64,000 nt of DNA, from contig DATGJI010000045.1 of NCBI GenBank assembly GCA_035295225.1, positions 1 to 64,000 on the forward strand, in the 5' to 3' direction. Positions 8,651 through 18,006 of the stretch are shown here, in pieces. The notes beneath the pieces are model-generated. The model was given only the letters and a program-made list of their open reading frames with translations, had not been told where the DNA came from and did not search any database. This stretch comes from Candidatus Eremiobacteraceae bacterium. Its GTDB lineage: Bacteria; Vulcanimicrobiota; Vulcanimicrobiia; Eremiobacterales; Eremiobacteraceae. The translations under genes were made by a program, and so were the position numbers. Within the stretch, counting starts at the first letter, position 1. Every line of letters begins with the position of its first letter.

Positions 8651-9370
8651 ATGCAACGGTCAACGTTCCTTGGTGCGCTCGTCGCGATCTCCGCGGCGGT
8701 CCGGACGGAAGCTCACGCCGCGGTCTCCTCCAAGCAGATCGCCGGCATCGCAATCCCCGATACTTCGCTCGCGAAAGATGCGCTTGCTCTCGCGCGATCC
8801 GTCGAATCCACGGCGCTGCTCAACCATTCGTTGCGGACGTATCTCTTCGCCGAGCTGATCGCAAAGGCAAAGCATATCGATCACGACGTCGAACTCGTCT
8901 ATGTCGCGTCGATCCTCCATGACACGGGGCTCTGTCCGAAATATATGAGCGCCTCGGATCCCTTCGAAGTTGACGGTGCCAACGTCGCGCGCACCTTGCT
9001 CGCAAGCCACGGAGTCACGAATGCACGCGCAGATACGGCGTGGGATGCGATCGCGCTCCATGACAACGGCGGCATCGCGCGGCACAAGCAACCCGAGGTC
9101 ATGCTCGTGAATGCCGGGGTCGGCGCCGACTTCGGCGGGTCGCTCGACATTCTCGCGCGTGCCGACGTCGTGCGCGTGCTCGAGGCCGCGCCGCGCACGC
9201 ACTTCATCGACGCGTTTCTCGCCGCCGCCGCTGCGGTCGCGAAACGCAAACCCTTCGCGTCGGCGCATTCCTTCGTGGCGGACGTCGGCTACTGCAAAGT
9301 GCCGGGCTTCAAACTGCCGAGCTTCTGTGACGAGGTCAAAGCGGATCCGTTCGCCGGCTATACGGCCTGA
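8651..9370 (+). CDS. Exported HD-domain protein, cyanamide-hydratase-like
   Basis: 239 aa with an N-terminal hydrophobic stretch ending near AHA (residues 21-23), suggesting export. The HD signature is complete: His59 (NHSLRTY), His90-Asp91 (ILHDTG) and later ALHDNGG. The NHSLRTYLFAELIA spacing resembles the cyanamide hydratase/DDI2-like HD subfamily more than nucleotide phosphodiesterases. The start has AGAGGTGAGAG just upstream. Substrate unknown. An exported location would be unusual for a nucleotide-acting HD enzyme. It is divergent from ogt, sharing about 50 bp of control region. Confidence 0.75.
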   Translation: MQRSTFLGALVAISAAVRTEAHAAVSSKQIAGIAIPDTSLAKDALALARSVESTALLNHSLRTYLFAELIAKAKHIDHDVELVYVASILHDTGLCPKYMSASDPFEVDGANVARTLLASHGVTNARADTAWDAIALHDNGGIARHKQPEVMLVNAGVGADFGGSLDILARADVVRVLEAAPRTHFIDAFLAAAAAVAKRKPFASAHSFVADVGYCKVPGFKLPSFCDEVKADPFAGYTA

Positions 9371-9381
9371 GGCGCGCGAGC

Positions 9382-12153
9382 TTACTTCCCGCTCAATTGA
9401 GCGCCGGAGACTGCTCCGGTGGCCATAAGCGCGGTCAATTCGACGCGCGAATTCAGGTCGAGCTTGCGGAATATGTTGGCCACGTGGAACTCCACGGTCC
9501 GGCGCGTCACGTTGATCAACCGAGCGATCTCGCCATTCGACTTGCCGCAGGCGACGTAGCGCGCCACGTCGATCTCCCGATCGGTCAGCAGACCGGCGCG
9601 CGGCCGCATGCTGCCCGGTCGCATCCCGAGCGCGCGAGCGCGCGTCCGAAATTCCGCCGCGACGCCGAATGCTTCGATCCGCTGGAGCGCAGCGATGCAG
9701 TTGGCGAGCTCGCGGCGGTCCTTCTGCACTTCTGCTACCGTCGCGGCGAGCTCAAGGTCGCGGACGCGGTAGCGCGCGGTTTTTCGCGCCTCCGTCAGCT
9801 TCGCGCAGCCCTCATCGACATCGCCGAGCGCTATCGCAACGTGCCCTTCTGACTCTGCGAGCAACGAATTCGCGATCGCCCATCCCGGATTGCCGGCACC
9901 GCGCAGCGTTGCGAGACAGGACGTGGCGTCATCGAGGTCGCCGACGCGGCAGGCCGTGCGCACCATTCCCGCCAGCGACCGCAGATCGAACACTTCGGTG
10001 CGCGCAACGCCATCTAATCCCGCCTGGGTCGAGGCGTACAGAGCACGCGCAGAGACAATGTCGCCGCGCAACTCATCCACGACCGCGCGGGCATATTTCA
10101 GAGCACGCCGCCACGACTCGGATGAACGTCGCACGTGTGGCTTAGAGCGCGCCAGACATTCGTCGGCGGCTGCGAATGAGCCCATGGTGGCATGCAGGAT
10201 AGCCTGCTGGCAGAGGGCGCGAATGACGAGATAGCCGCCGATGGTCGACGTGAGACGTTCGGCGGCGATTGAGTACGACAGCGCTTCGCGCAAGTTTCCG
10301 ACATCGGTCTCGACGCTTGCGAGATTCGTCATCAAGAGACCGCGCAGATAAATCGAAGCGGGGCCGTTGTCGCGCAAACCGCGCCGGCACCAGGCGGCAT
10401 ATTGCTCGTTGTCGCCGGTCATGTCGGCGAGGTAGCACAGCTTGACGCAGGCCTGCGCGACGTCGTTGGGATACTGGAGCGCTTCGGCGCGTTCGACGAC
10501 AGCCTCAAGCGAGGCGATTCCGCCTGAGGTGTCCCCACGACGTGCCCTTACGACGGCCAACCATGAACGTAACCGCAGCGCGTCGCGCGAGTTCGCAACA
10601 GATTCGGCGGCGGAAAGTCCGCGTTCTAGGAACGCCTGAGCCGTGGACAGGTCGCCGCGGCGCTCGTGTATTGCCCCAAGAAGCAGTAGTATACGCGGAA
10701 GCAAGTGCGGTGCAAGGTCCGCGGCAGATTCCAATGCGGTTTGCAAAACCGGCAACGCCGTCTCGACATCTTCGCCGTTTTCCCATGCCGCTTCGGCCAG
10801 CCGGACGTTAGCGGTGACGAATAGCGTATCCGACGGCGAAGACCGGGCAAGCTGAAAATCTTGCCACGCACGCATCGCCTCTGCCGTCCTACCCAACCAG
10901 ACAAGTGCGACCGCGCGACCGGCGCGAGCTTCGGCTGCGATCGCGTCTGCCGCGGGCACTCGCTGCAGCGCGCTGAGAAATGCCGAGTGAGCTCGCTCGG
11001 GTTCGGCACTGTCGATGTGACGCCAGCCCAGCGCGTTGTATGCGGCAGCTGATTCCACCAATCGACCGCAGCCGTCCAAGTGGTTGACGCGATGCCAGTC
11101 GTTCTCTGCGTAGGGGACGAGCGCTTCGTGACGCTGGCGCCGTGCTGCATCATCGAGCAGACCATAGCATGCATCGCGGATCAAGGCATGTCTAAATTCG
11201 GCGCCGCATTCACCGAGCGCAACAAGCCCCGCGTCTTCGAGCTCCTCGAGAAGTAGTTCGGCACCGGAGACAGATAGGCCGGTCAACGCCGCGAGCGTCG
11301 CCGGAGGAATCGGCCGTCCGGCAACTGCGAGCCACGAACAGATATCGGTCGCAGCGCTCGAGACGCCTCCGATTCTATCTTCGAATAGTTGGTGCAATGA
11401 ACCGCGTGCAAGCCGCCGCTCAGCCGTCGCGGCATGCGCGCAGTGCTCTACATAGAGCGGGTTGCCGCCGCTGTCAGCCCAGAGGGCCTGCGGATTGAGG
11501 CCCGCCTGCACTTCCGCGGGCAAGATCGCGCGCGCGAGTTCGATTGTCTCGTCCTTGGTGAGCGGTTCTAAGCGTTCGATGCGCGCGGTTCCGTGAGAAG
11601 CCAATTTCTCAAAGCGGCGGTGCAACTGCGAATACCCGCTGCGCATCGCGATGTGCCACTGAAGCGCCGAGTCGCCCAGCCGATCAACCGTGCAGAGGAT
11701 AGCTTCAATTGATTCTGCATCGGCCCACTGCGCGTCGTCGATCTGCAGCGTCAGCGGCGCGTCGCGGACTGCCGCTTCGATGAGTTCGCGAAAATACCAG
11801 ACGCGATCGATACCACGTGAATCGACAAAGTTCCGCAGTTGTGCTTCGGTGACGCGGCAGCGGCGCCATATTCCGCGCGCCAACGCCGTGAGCGGTTCAA
11901 ATGGGATTGCCTGGTTCGCTTGGAGACAGCTGATCGATACGCACCGGTCATCGCGGGAACCGGTCGCGGCGTGAAGCTCGGCGAGCAACCGGGTCTTGCC
12001 GATTCCAGGTTCGCCGACCAGAACCAACATTCGAGCGTCGCTTGCCGTCAGGCGGTCGAGTATGACGGAGCGTCCGACAAATGGCGGCCGCGCGGTACGT
12101 CCATCCGCCTTACGACTGTGGAGATTACGGGTTTGCGCGACGTTCGAATGCAT
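9382..12153 (-). CDS. LuxR-family (LAL/MalT-like) transcriptional regulator with ATPase domain
   Basis: About 923 aa. An N-terminal AAA/STAND ATPase has a P-loop GEPGIGKTR (Lys53 from the preferred start) and a Walker B LQIDDAQWAD. A long alpha-solenoid of TPR-like repeats follows (about 350-820). The C-terminus is a LuxR/GerE helix-turn-helix beginning LTDREIDVARYVACGKSN. These regulators activate transcription after binding a ligand through the solenoid. The ATG at 12153 is preferred; a TTG at 12177 would add eight residues. No target is obvious. The nearest divergent gene is the 43-aa secreted peptide at 12207. Confidence 0.92.
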   Translation of the reverse strand: MHSNVAQTRNLHSRKADGRTARPPFVGRSVILDRLTASDARMLVLVGEPGIGKTRLLAELHAATGSRDDRCVSISCLQANQAIPFEPLTALARGIWRRCRVTEAQLRNFVDSRGIDRVWYFRELIEAAVRDAPLTLQIDDAQWADAESIEAILCTVDRLGDSALQWHIAMRSGYSQLHRRFEKLASHGTARIERLEPLTKDETIELARAILPAEVQAGLNPQALWADSGGNPLYVEHCAHAATAERRLARGSLHQLFEDRIGGVSSAATDICSWLAVAGRPIPPATLAALTGLSVSGAELLLEELEDAGLVALGECGAEFRHALIRDACYGLLDDAARRQRHEALVPYAENDWHRVNHLDGCGRLVESAAAYNALGWRHIDSAEPERAHSAFLSALQRVPAADAIAAEARAGRAVALVWLGRTAEAMRAWQDFQLARSSPSDTLFVTANVRLAEAAWENGEDVETALPVLQTALESAADLAPHLLPRILLLLGAIHERRGDLSTAQAFLERGLSAAESVANSRDALRLRSWLAVVRARRGDTSGGIASLEAVVERAEALQYPNDVAQACVKLCYLADMTGDNEQYAAWCRRGLRDNGPASIYLRGLLMTNLASVETDVGNLREALSYSIAAERLTSTIGGYLVIRALCQQAILHATMGSFAAADECLARSKPHVRRSSESWRRALKYARAVVDELRGDIVSARALYASTQAGLDGVARTEVFDLRSLAGMVRTACRVGDLDDATSCLATLRGAGNPGWAIANSLLAESEGHVAIALGDVDEGCAKLTEARKTARYRVRDLELAATVAEVQKDRRELANCIAALQRIEAFGVAAEFRTRARALGMRPGSMRPRAGLLTDREIDVARYVACGKSNGEIARLINVTRRTVEFHVANIFRKLDLNSRVELTALMATGAVSGAQLSGK

Positions 12154-12206
12154 TATGCTTGACGTCGGTGCGGCCAATTCGCGGCCGCAGAAAGGTAGAT
12201 CTCAAC

Positions 12207-12338
12207 ATGGCGAGATGGATCGCATTGTTCGTATTGTTCTTCGGCTTGGCGTCGTGGCGCGCTATGCCGACGTACGCTGCCGGTACCGGACACACCGTCG
12301 TTCACGCAATGGATATCACGCCTCAGTCGCCGCATTGA
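12207..12338 (+). CDS. Small secreted peptide, 43 aa
   Basis: ATG at 12207 follows AAAGGTAG. The product starts MARWIALFVLFFGLASWRA and ends shortly after a likely signal cleavage at TYAAG, leaving a mature peptide of about 18 residues (His-rich, ending in PQSPH). It resembles a short signal-peptide-plus-tail gene. It is divergent from the LAL regulator, so it could be its target. No family recognised; too short to be sure it is expressed. Confidence 0.45.
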   Translation: MARWIALFVLFFGLASWRAMPTYAAGTGHTVVHAMDITPQSPH

Positions 12339-12498
12339 GCCCATCCGCATTTCATGCATTGAATGCGACCCCACTATAAGTCGTGAGCTCGATCATCAAC
12401 ATGCCGAACGTGCGATTTGACTTCGACTGCTGCCTGGACACCTCTTCCTCGCCGCCGACTGGAAAGGGAACGATGAATAGCTGCCGCTCGGGTGCTCC

Positions 12499-12693
12499 GT
12501 GCAACTTCTGATCACGAATAGCCGTCCGGCCGACACGTCGCCTCCGAACGAACTGCTCAAGATTGCGTATGAGGGACCTATCCCCAACGTCGGCGACACC
12601 ATCGACTGGGCAGGCAGCGTCGGACCGAGCAAGGTGCTGCATCGGTATTTCCAGATCCGACAAGGCAGAGCGGTCGTGATCCTCTACGTCTGA
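12499..12693 (+). CDS. Small hypothetical protein
   Basis: 64-aa frame from a GTG. The sequence has a balanced, globular composition with a likely all-beta segment around IPNVGDTIDWAG and a hydrophobic C-terminus (AVVILYV). No domain recognised. The region upstream (12339-12498) has no convincing gene, and frames there are Cys/Ser-rich, so the N-terminus may be lost or start elsewhere. Confidence 0.4.
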   Translation: MQLLITNSRPADTSPPNELLKIAYEGPIPNVGDTIDWAGSVGPSKVLHRYFQIRQGRAVVILYV

Positions 12694-12718
12694 CGAATCG
12701 GCCGACGAGAGGACGCGA

Positions 12719-12785
12719 CGGAAGGAGCCGACGCGAGTCGGACCGGGCGAGAACAAAGTGGGCCGATATCCAATCGGCCCACTTC
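12719..12785. repeat. GGCCGA-family palindromes upstream of DUF5916 gene
   Basis: A degenerate copy (GAGCCGACGCGAGTCGG) is followed by a strong hairpin with 12-bp arms AAGTGGGCCGAT/ATCGGCCCACTT at 12757-12768 and 12774-12785. It belongs with the GGCCGAC family. It could terminate transcription from the small upstream frame. Confidence 0.65.
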
Positions 12786-12925
12786 TCGTTTGGCCCGGGC
12801 AATAGCCCGCTGTTATACGGCATAGGTGCGAATTCGGCGAGCGCAAGCATCGAATGGATGACATACTCGTGACGTGGAGGCGATCTTGGCAGGATTGACG
12901 CTTCGACGAAGAACATCGATTTGGC

Positions 12926-15025
12926 ATGACAACTAATTTTTTAAGATTTGCAATCGCGATGTGTGCGATAGCTGCTCTCGATGCCTCCGTCGCGTCCGCA
13001 GACAGCCTGCCGAGCGTCAGCGTGCCGGTGCTTGCGCAAATCCCTTCGATGGGCGGCGACGTGGACGCAACGTGGTCCGGGGCGGCCAAGATATCGCTTA
13101 CCTATGACTTCAACTATCGTCGTGCGGTGACCGAACCGACGACCGTGTACATCGCGCAAGATCGCGATGCGATCGATGTGGCATTCCTCGTGGAACAGCG
13201 GTCCACGCTCACCGCGGCGCAGGTGACGAATGGTCCCGGCGTGACGAGTGAAGACAATGTCACCGTCTATCTCAACCCGCAAGGCACCGGCGGTTTCGCC
13301 TACTCGTTCAGCGCGAATCCGCGAGGCGCTCGGTATCAGACGTCAAGCGAGAACACGGCGTACGAACCGCAGTGGCACGCAGCGGCGAAGGTCACATCGA
13401 CGGGCTATACCGTGACCATGCGCATCCCGTTCGCGGTGATGCGCGCAGGCGGCTCAACGCGCTGGCGTGCGCAATTCGCCCGCGTCACGGTCGCAACCGG
13501 CGGTGAGGCCGTGTGGTCCTACGTCGTGGGTCAGCGCTCGCTCAATGATTCACCGTACTTCGGAACGATGACCGACATCCACGGTTCCGCTGCAGCGGCT
13601 GCGGCAACGGTTCGAACGAAACCGCGCCTCGAACTGTACGGACTCGGCGAGCTCACGACCGCGGCGCAGGGCGGGGATACCTCGCGGATGGGTGCCGATC
13701 TGTCGCTGCCGGTTTCTGCGAACGCGTCGGTGATCGCGACCGCCCACCCAGACTACTCCAACGTGGAAGTGGATCAGCAGACGATCTCACCTAATGCGTT
13801 TCAGCGGCAATTCAACGAAGTGCGGCCGTTCTTTACCCAGCTCACGCAGTATTTCAACGACACGATCGGCTGCATCACCTGCCCTGCGGCACTGTACACG
13901 CCTGCTATTCCGACGTTTCGCGCCGGTTATGCGGTTGAGGGAACCCAGGGCGCCTTGTCCTACGCCGGCTACGACGCCATTGGATTCTCACGCTCCGATC
14001 AGGCGGCTGCACTCAACTATCTCAGGCGCACCACCGAAGCGACGTATGGAGCGTTCTTCCAGCAAGTCGGCGTCGATTTGCCCGGGCTTCACGATCGCGT
14101 CGATACGTTGTACACCGGCTATCACGACAAGCAGTCGGGGTTCTTCGCCTACGCCAACGACGGTGAGGACCGTGGTAATCTCACAACCGATCCTTCACTC
14201 GCGAACTACTTTGAGGCGGGAACTGGTTACGCCGGCGCCACGACAACCGCCATCCTCACCTATCAGTCGGTGGGCGCGCAGTACTTGCCGGCCGATGGAT
14301 TCGTCGCGCAGTCGGACACGGCAGGACTCGAGACGAACTATACGCAGACGTGGAATTTCTCGCCGAGCGCACCGGTCCACGACGTGTCGATCAACGAGTT
14401 CACCTCGGACTTCCACACGCACACCGGCGAAGTCGCGCAGGTCAACGCAAGCCAGAGCGCCACGGTTGATTTCCGAGATCTGATCCGTCTCCAGGTGTTC
14501 ACGGGAGCCGTCGGGATCCTGACGACGCAGAATCTCGTCTTGCCCTTCAACACAAACGGCGAATATTTGGGATTTAAGGTTCTGACGACGACGCCGACCT
14601 TCGTACAGCATCTCGCCGGCGCGTACTATCATGGCGCCTTGAACAACTGGACGTACGTCACCACGCAGCCGTTCATCCATAATATCACTGCGTCGCTTGA
14701 GACGGACGAGAATCAATACGTGACCTCGTATCCAGGCGAGCGCTCGGGTCTGCAATGGCTCGAGCGCGCAAGCCTCGACTGGCAATTCAGCCGCAACTCT
14801 GCCTTTGATATCGGAGCACGCAGGGTAATAGGACCGAATCTGCCGGTGTCGTTTGCGCCACCCGACTTCACGCCGCTCGACGCCGCGAACATCAGCGTTG
14901 CCTACCACTATCTTTCTTCGAAGAATGAGTTCTACGCTGTCTACGGCGATCCGAACAGCCTCTCGACGAAGCCCGCGCTCTTCCTCAAGTGGATCCGTTA
15001 CATCGGCGCCGAAAAGGGCGCGTGA
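12926..15025 (+). CDS. CBM9-like/DUF5916 outer-membrane protein
   Basis: 699 aa with a signal peptide (cleavage near SADS, residues 23-26). Residues about 40-200 resemble the CBM9-like sandwich usually found at the front of DUF5916 proteins. The rest is a long beta-rich region containing the DUF5916 hallmark ATAHPDYSNVEVDQQ followed by NEVRPFF. The C-terminus is a run of amphipathic beta-strands ending in LKWIRYIG, consistent with a barrel. DUF5916 proteins are outer-membrane proteins of unknown role, often linked to carbohydrate or peptide handling. Transcription ends at a strong hairpin 24 bp after the stop. Function beyond the family is not known. Confidence 0.8.
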   Translation: MTTNFLRFAIAMCAIAALDASVASADSLPSVSVPVLAQIPSMGGDVDATWSGAAKISLTYDFNYRRAVTEPTTVYIAQDRDAIDVAFLVEQRSTLTAAQVTNGPGVTSEDNVTVYLNPQGTGGFAYSFSANPRGARYQTSSENTAYEPQWHAAAKVTSTGYTVTMRIPFAVMRAGGSTRWRAQFARVTVATGGEAVWSYVVGQRSLNDSPYFGTMTDIHGSAAAAAATVRTKPRLELYGLGELTTAAQGGDTSRMGADLSLPVSANASVIATAHPDYSNVEVDQQTISPNAFQRQFNEVRPFFTQLTQYFNDTIGCITCPAALYTPAIPTFRAGYAVEGTQGALSYAGYDAIGFSRSDQAAALNYLRRTTEATYGAFFQQVGVDLPGLHDRVDTLYTGYHDKQSGFFAYANDGEDRGNLTTDPSLANYFEAGTGYAGATTTAILTYQSVGAQYLPADGFVAQSDTAGLETNYTQTWNFSPSAPVHDVSINEFTSDFHTHTGEVAQVNASQSATVDFRDLIRLQVFTGAVGILTTQNLVLPFNTNGEYLGFKVLTTTPTFVQHLAGAYYHGALNNWTYVTTQPFIHNITASLETDENQYVTSYPGERSGLQWLERASLDWQFSRNSAFDIGARRVIGPNLPVSFAPPDFTPLDAANISVAYHYLSSKNEFYAVYGDPNSLSTKPALFLKWIRYIGAEKGA

Positions 15026-15048
15026 TGATTGCGGGTAACGCAACGTTG

Positions 15049-15077
15049 AAAAAGGCCGACGCATGTCGGCCTTTTTT
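15049..15077. terminator. Bidirectional Rho-independent terminator
   Basis: Stem AAAAAGGCCGAC / GTCGGCCTTTTTT with a 4-nt GCAT loop, flanked by A- and T-tracts on both strands, between the convergent DUF5916 and NHL genes. Its core GGCCGAC-N4-GTCGGCC is the same as the repeat family elsewhere in the window. Confidence 0.9.
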
Positions 15078-15091
15078 GTTTATCGCCGCTA

Positions 15092-16234
15092 TCAGTGGAA
15101 TCGGTTTAACGTGTTCGTCGCGTCGTCCACGAAGTAGACGCTGCCGTTTGGACCGGGTGCAAGACCGAAGAGCGCTCCGGCACCGGGCGGGCTACCGGTG
15201 TCGTCGAGCAACACCCGTGCTAGCTGGGAACCGTTCGCGCTGGTCCGCACGAGATACCCGTTGTTCCCGTTCACGGTGAGGATTTCGCCATTCGCTGCAA
15301 CGGTCAGACCAAGCGGGTCGTTGAGGGAAAATCCCGACGTGAACGTATTACCGATCCCCGCGGTCGTCGATCGAGTCATCGGCTCGGAAATCGTGGCGAT
15401 GCGATTGTTGAGACTGTCTGCGACGTAGAGCTTTGAGCCGTCGGCGCTCAATCCGACTCCGGTCGGGCCGATGACAAGCGCGGCCGGGTCGGTGCGTTCT
15501 GAGAAGCCGGACCCGATGACCGTCAGCGATTCGAGAAACGGCATAGAGCCGGCTGGAGCGTAGACGTTCAGACGAACAACCGTGCCGCCGTTGACCACGT
15601 TCCCGTGTGCCGCTACAGTACCGTTCAACACGTTGGTGACGAAGAGCGCCACGTTCGTGCCGTCGTCAGTCTCTGTCATATCCCACGGTCCGTTGATCAA
15701 CGAACCATCGAACGTTTCGACGACTTGTCCGAGACTGTTCAGCACGAGGATGCAGCCAGCGCGCGCCGTGTTCGCCATGCCGTTCGTGGTGGGCAGGCTG
15801 CCCACGAACACGAATCCGCTACGTGACACCGCGAGCGCAGTCGTGAGACCGATGCCGCCGGGGCACGATCCCGGTATCTGGTGCGCGGCGATCTGCGAGA
15901 ACACGCTCACGCGACCGCTCGGCGAGATCTCCATGACCGTGGTGCCTGTGCCCTGGAGATTTTGCGAGTCGTTGAAATTGCTGATGAGGAGATTGCCCGC
16001 GACAAGCGAGCCGTGCGAGACGGGAATGACCACGAGACCGTAAGGATTGACGTCGCCGTTCGCCGGAACGGTCGATGCGATGGTCCGGACGCCGGTGAGG
16101 GCCGGGCCGAGACGCAAGCCGGGCGCTCGCTGCAACGGTGCCGCGGTCGCTACGCTCGCGTTCAGCAGCCCGGCGGCCATGACGAGAATCGCCGACCCGT
16201 ACAGCGAAGCATGGGACTTCGAATGAGTGTTCAT
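15092..16234 (-). CDS. Exported NHL-type beta-propeller protein
   Basis: About 380 aa. The N-terminus has a signal peptide (ILVMAAGLLNASVATAAP). The body repeats blades of the form LxVxxxGxxFVxxSxxNRI, with Asp/Asn at blade turns, as in NHL/SMP-30-like propellers (for example ADSLNNRIATISEP). Such proteins bind ligands or act as lyases or scaffolds; no catalytic signature stands out. I choose the ATG at 16234, which has GGAG upstream; a TTG at 16252 is also open. It faces the DUF5916 gene with a shared terminator between them. Confidence 0.78.
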   Translation of the reverse strand: MNTHSKSHASLYGSAILVMAAGLLNASVATAAPLQRAPGLRLGPALTGVRTIASTVPANGDVNPYGLVVIPVSHGSLVAGNLLISNFNDSQNLQGTGTTVMEISPSGRVSVFSQIAAHQIPGSCPGGIGLTTALAVSRSGFVFVGSLPTTNGMANTARAGCILVLNSLGQVVETFDGSLINGPWDMTETDDGTNVALFVTNVLNGTVAAHGNVVNGGTVVRLNVYAPAGSMPFLESLTVIGSGFSERTDPAALVIGPTGVGLSADGSKLYVADSLNNRIATISEPMTRSTTAGIGNTFTSGFSLNDPLGLTVAANGEILTVNGNNGYLVRTSANGSQLARVLLDDTGSPPGAGALFGLAPGPNGSVYFVDDATNTLNRFH

Positions 16235-16357
16235 CACGGACGGTTGCTCCAATCTGAAATTGTGGGGTGGACCACAACGTATCCAGCATCCCTGAAAGAA
16301 TGATGAAACAATCGACGCGGCACGGAGAACAGCGTCAAAGTAGGGAAACTCGGCCCT

Positions 16358-17011
16358 ATGGCAGGCTCGTTAAGGGTTGCAATCTGCGCGGCAGTCCTAG
16401 TCGCATTGGGCGCCTGCTCGTCGCCCCAGGCTTATCGGCGGGGCGCGAGCATTAGCGAAACGATCATGATCAAGACCCCGCCCAGCTTTTCGCAGACGTC
16501 GCAACTTGCCACGGCTATCTCGCAAGCAGCGTCCGAGGCTTCGGACCAAAATGGCGTCGCCGGCAACGTCAATGTCATGAACGACACGCCTGGAATGGCC
16601 GCACCGTCTCCATCGACGACGGCCGATCCATATCTCGTCGCTCTGCGTGACGCGCAGGCGCATGCGGCCGAAATCGCGCGGATAACCGGGCTGCCGCTTG
16701 GTCACATAACGAGCGTGCACCAGCAAGCGCCGCCGCCGCAATACACGACCCAGAATCGCGTGATGCTCGAAGTGGATTATGGGCCCGACCTGAGCGTCGT
16801 CGGCGTCTCATCGCTTGCCGCAACTGCGCCCTATAACCAAAGCACGAACCAGGGACTGCGGATATACGTCGGAGGTTACGGGAATTCTGCCGACGATGCG
16901 CGCGCATCGCTGAACGCATACGAGAGTGCTGTCCGGAAGGCGGCAGCGCGATTCGGCATCACGTCAGCCGAGTTGCAGATCGTGGGCGGGGCGGTCAATT
17001 CCGGGCAGTGA
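16358..17011 (+). CDS. SIMPL-domain (DUF541) lipoprotein
   Basis: 217 aa. The signal ends in the lipobox LGAC (Cys20), so it is likely a lipoprotein. The central part (about 85-210) has the SIMPL signature: an Ala-rich helix (ALRDAQAHAAEIARITG) followed by a beta region. SIMPL proteins are periplasmic or outer-membrane proteins of poorly known role. It is first in a same-strand run of three small envelope proteins (16358-18006). Confidence 0.8.
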   Translation: MAGSLRVAICAAVLVALGACSSPQAYRRGASISETIMIKTPPSFSQTSQLATAISQAASEASDQNGVAGNVNVMNDTPGMAAPSPSTTADPYLVALRDAQAHAAEIARITGLPLGHITSVHQQAPPPQYTTQNRVMLEVDYGPDLSVVGVSSLAATAPYNQSTNQGLRIYVGGYGNSADDARASLNAYESAVRKAAARFGITSAELQIVGGAVNSGQ

Positions 17012-17110
17012 CGGTGGTCACGAGGCGGGACGAAGCAAGCGTGCGCCGTTTGACTTGGCGAAACGCAGGGTACGGGTATACCGTTACCCCAATGCGGAGG
17101 TACGATTCTC

Positions 17111-17608
17111 ATGTCAATTGCAAAACGAACCATTGCCGGCGTTCTGGTTGCCGGGCTTCTCGTAAGCACCATGCCTGCGGCAGCCGTGCGCGCCGATGGC
17201 GGCGCCAGCACGCGTAACATCTTGTTCGGCATCGGTGCGGCTGCGGGAACGCTGATCATCATCAATCATAATCGTCAAGTCCACGAGAAGTATGCGCAAG
17301 ACGCGCAGACGCAAGCGGCTCTTGCCGCGCAGCGAAACGACGCCCAAGCGGCCTATGCAGCGGAAAAGAAGGCCAACGACAATCTCGCAGCGGCAAACGT
17401 CGAGCTGAAACGCGAGGTTGCGTACCAGCACTCGATCATCGACTCGCAGAACAGCAAGATCGCGATGTTGAAATCGAGCACGCTGTCGGCGCCCACGTAT
17501 AGCGCTCCGGCACGCGTCGCCGCTGTTGCGCCGGCGAACGGAACCGTCACCGATAAATCGTCTGCACGAACCGTCGCCGTCGTCTCGTACGGCTGGGGCA
17601 CGATCTGA
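17111..17608 (+). CDS. Exported coiled-coil protein with Gly-rich membrane segment
   Basis: 165 aa. A signal peptide (to about AVRADG) is followed by a short glycine-rich hydrophobic segment (ILFGIGAAAGTLIIIN). After that comes an Ala/Gln/Lys-rich heptad region (about 60-120) likely to form a coiled coil, and a Ser/Pro/Ala tail. GGAGG lies 12 nt before the start. No family recognised. It is probably an envelope structural protein and is in the same run as the SIMPL lipoprotein, 99 bp downstream of it. Confidence 0.7.
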   Translation: MSIAKRTIAGVLVAGLLVSTMPAAAVRADGGASTRNILFGIGAAAGTLIIINHNRQVHEKYAQDAQTQAALAAQRNDAQAAYAAEKKANDNLAAANVELKREVAYQHSIIDSQNSKIAMLKSSTLSAPTYSAPARVAAVAPANGTVTDKSSARTVAVVSYGWGTI

Positions 17609-17619
17609 TTACGGGTGAT

Positions 17620-18006
17620 ATGCGGCGCACTCTGACGGCCGCTGCCCTCGCGGCGGCAGTTCTGATGATGGGCGCATGCGCCGCCAATTCGCCCGCCGAT
17701 CGCGCGCAAAAACTCGCGGACTCGGCAACGAAAGCAGTCTACGCCGATGATGTCGCCGGACTCACCTCAGATATGAATGCCCAGCTCGTGCCGACCGTGA
17801 CGCGCGCGCAAGTCGGGGACCTCTCCGACAAGCTGCACGCACTGGGTGACTACGAAGGCCTCACGCCGACCGCGTCGGATTCGCTCAAGTCGGAATACGA
17901 CTTCGACGCCAAGTTCACCAAAGGCACGTGGACGGTGATGGTCCGGCTCGATGCCGATGGCAAGATCGCAGCGTTTCGGATTGCGCCGCAATCAGGGAAT
18001 GGCTGA
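17620..18006 (+). CDS. Small lipoprotein, DUF3887-like
   Basis: 128 aa with a lipobox (MMGACA, Cys20). The mature part folds as helix then beta-strands with an Asp/Lys-rich sheet (KSEYDFDAKFTKGTWTVMVRLD), reminiscent of DUF3887-type small domains that accompany hydrolases. It begins 11 bp after the coiled-coil gene, so co-transcription is likely. Its last 15 bp overlap the convergent adenosine deaminase gene. Function not assigned. Confidence 0.7.
   Translation: MRRTLTAAALAAAVLMMGACAANSPADRAQKLADSATKAVYADDVAGLTSDMNAQLVPTVTRAQVGDLSDKLHALGDYEGLTPTASDSLKSEYDFDAKFTKGTWTVMVRLDADGKIAAFRIAPQSGNG

Noticed and set aside
12352-13089. Long minus-strand frame under the DUF5916 gene start
   Set aside because: It runs antisense to a well-supported gene and lacks any recognised motif; most likely a GC-rich shadow.
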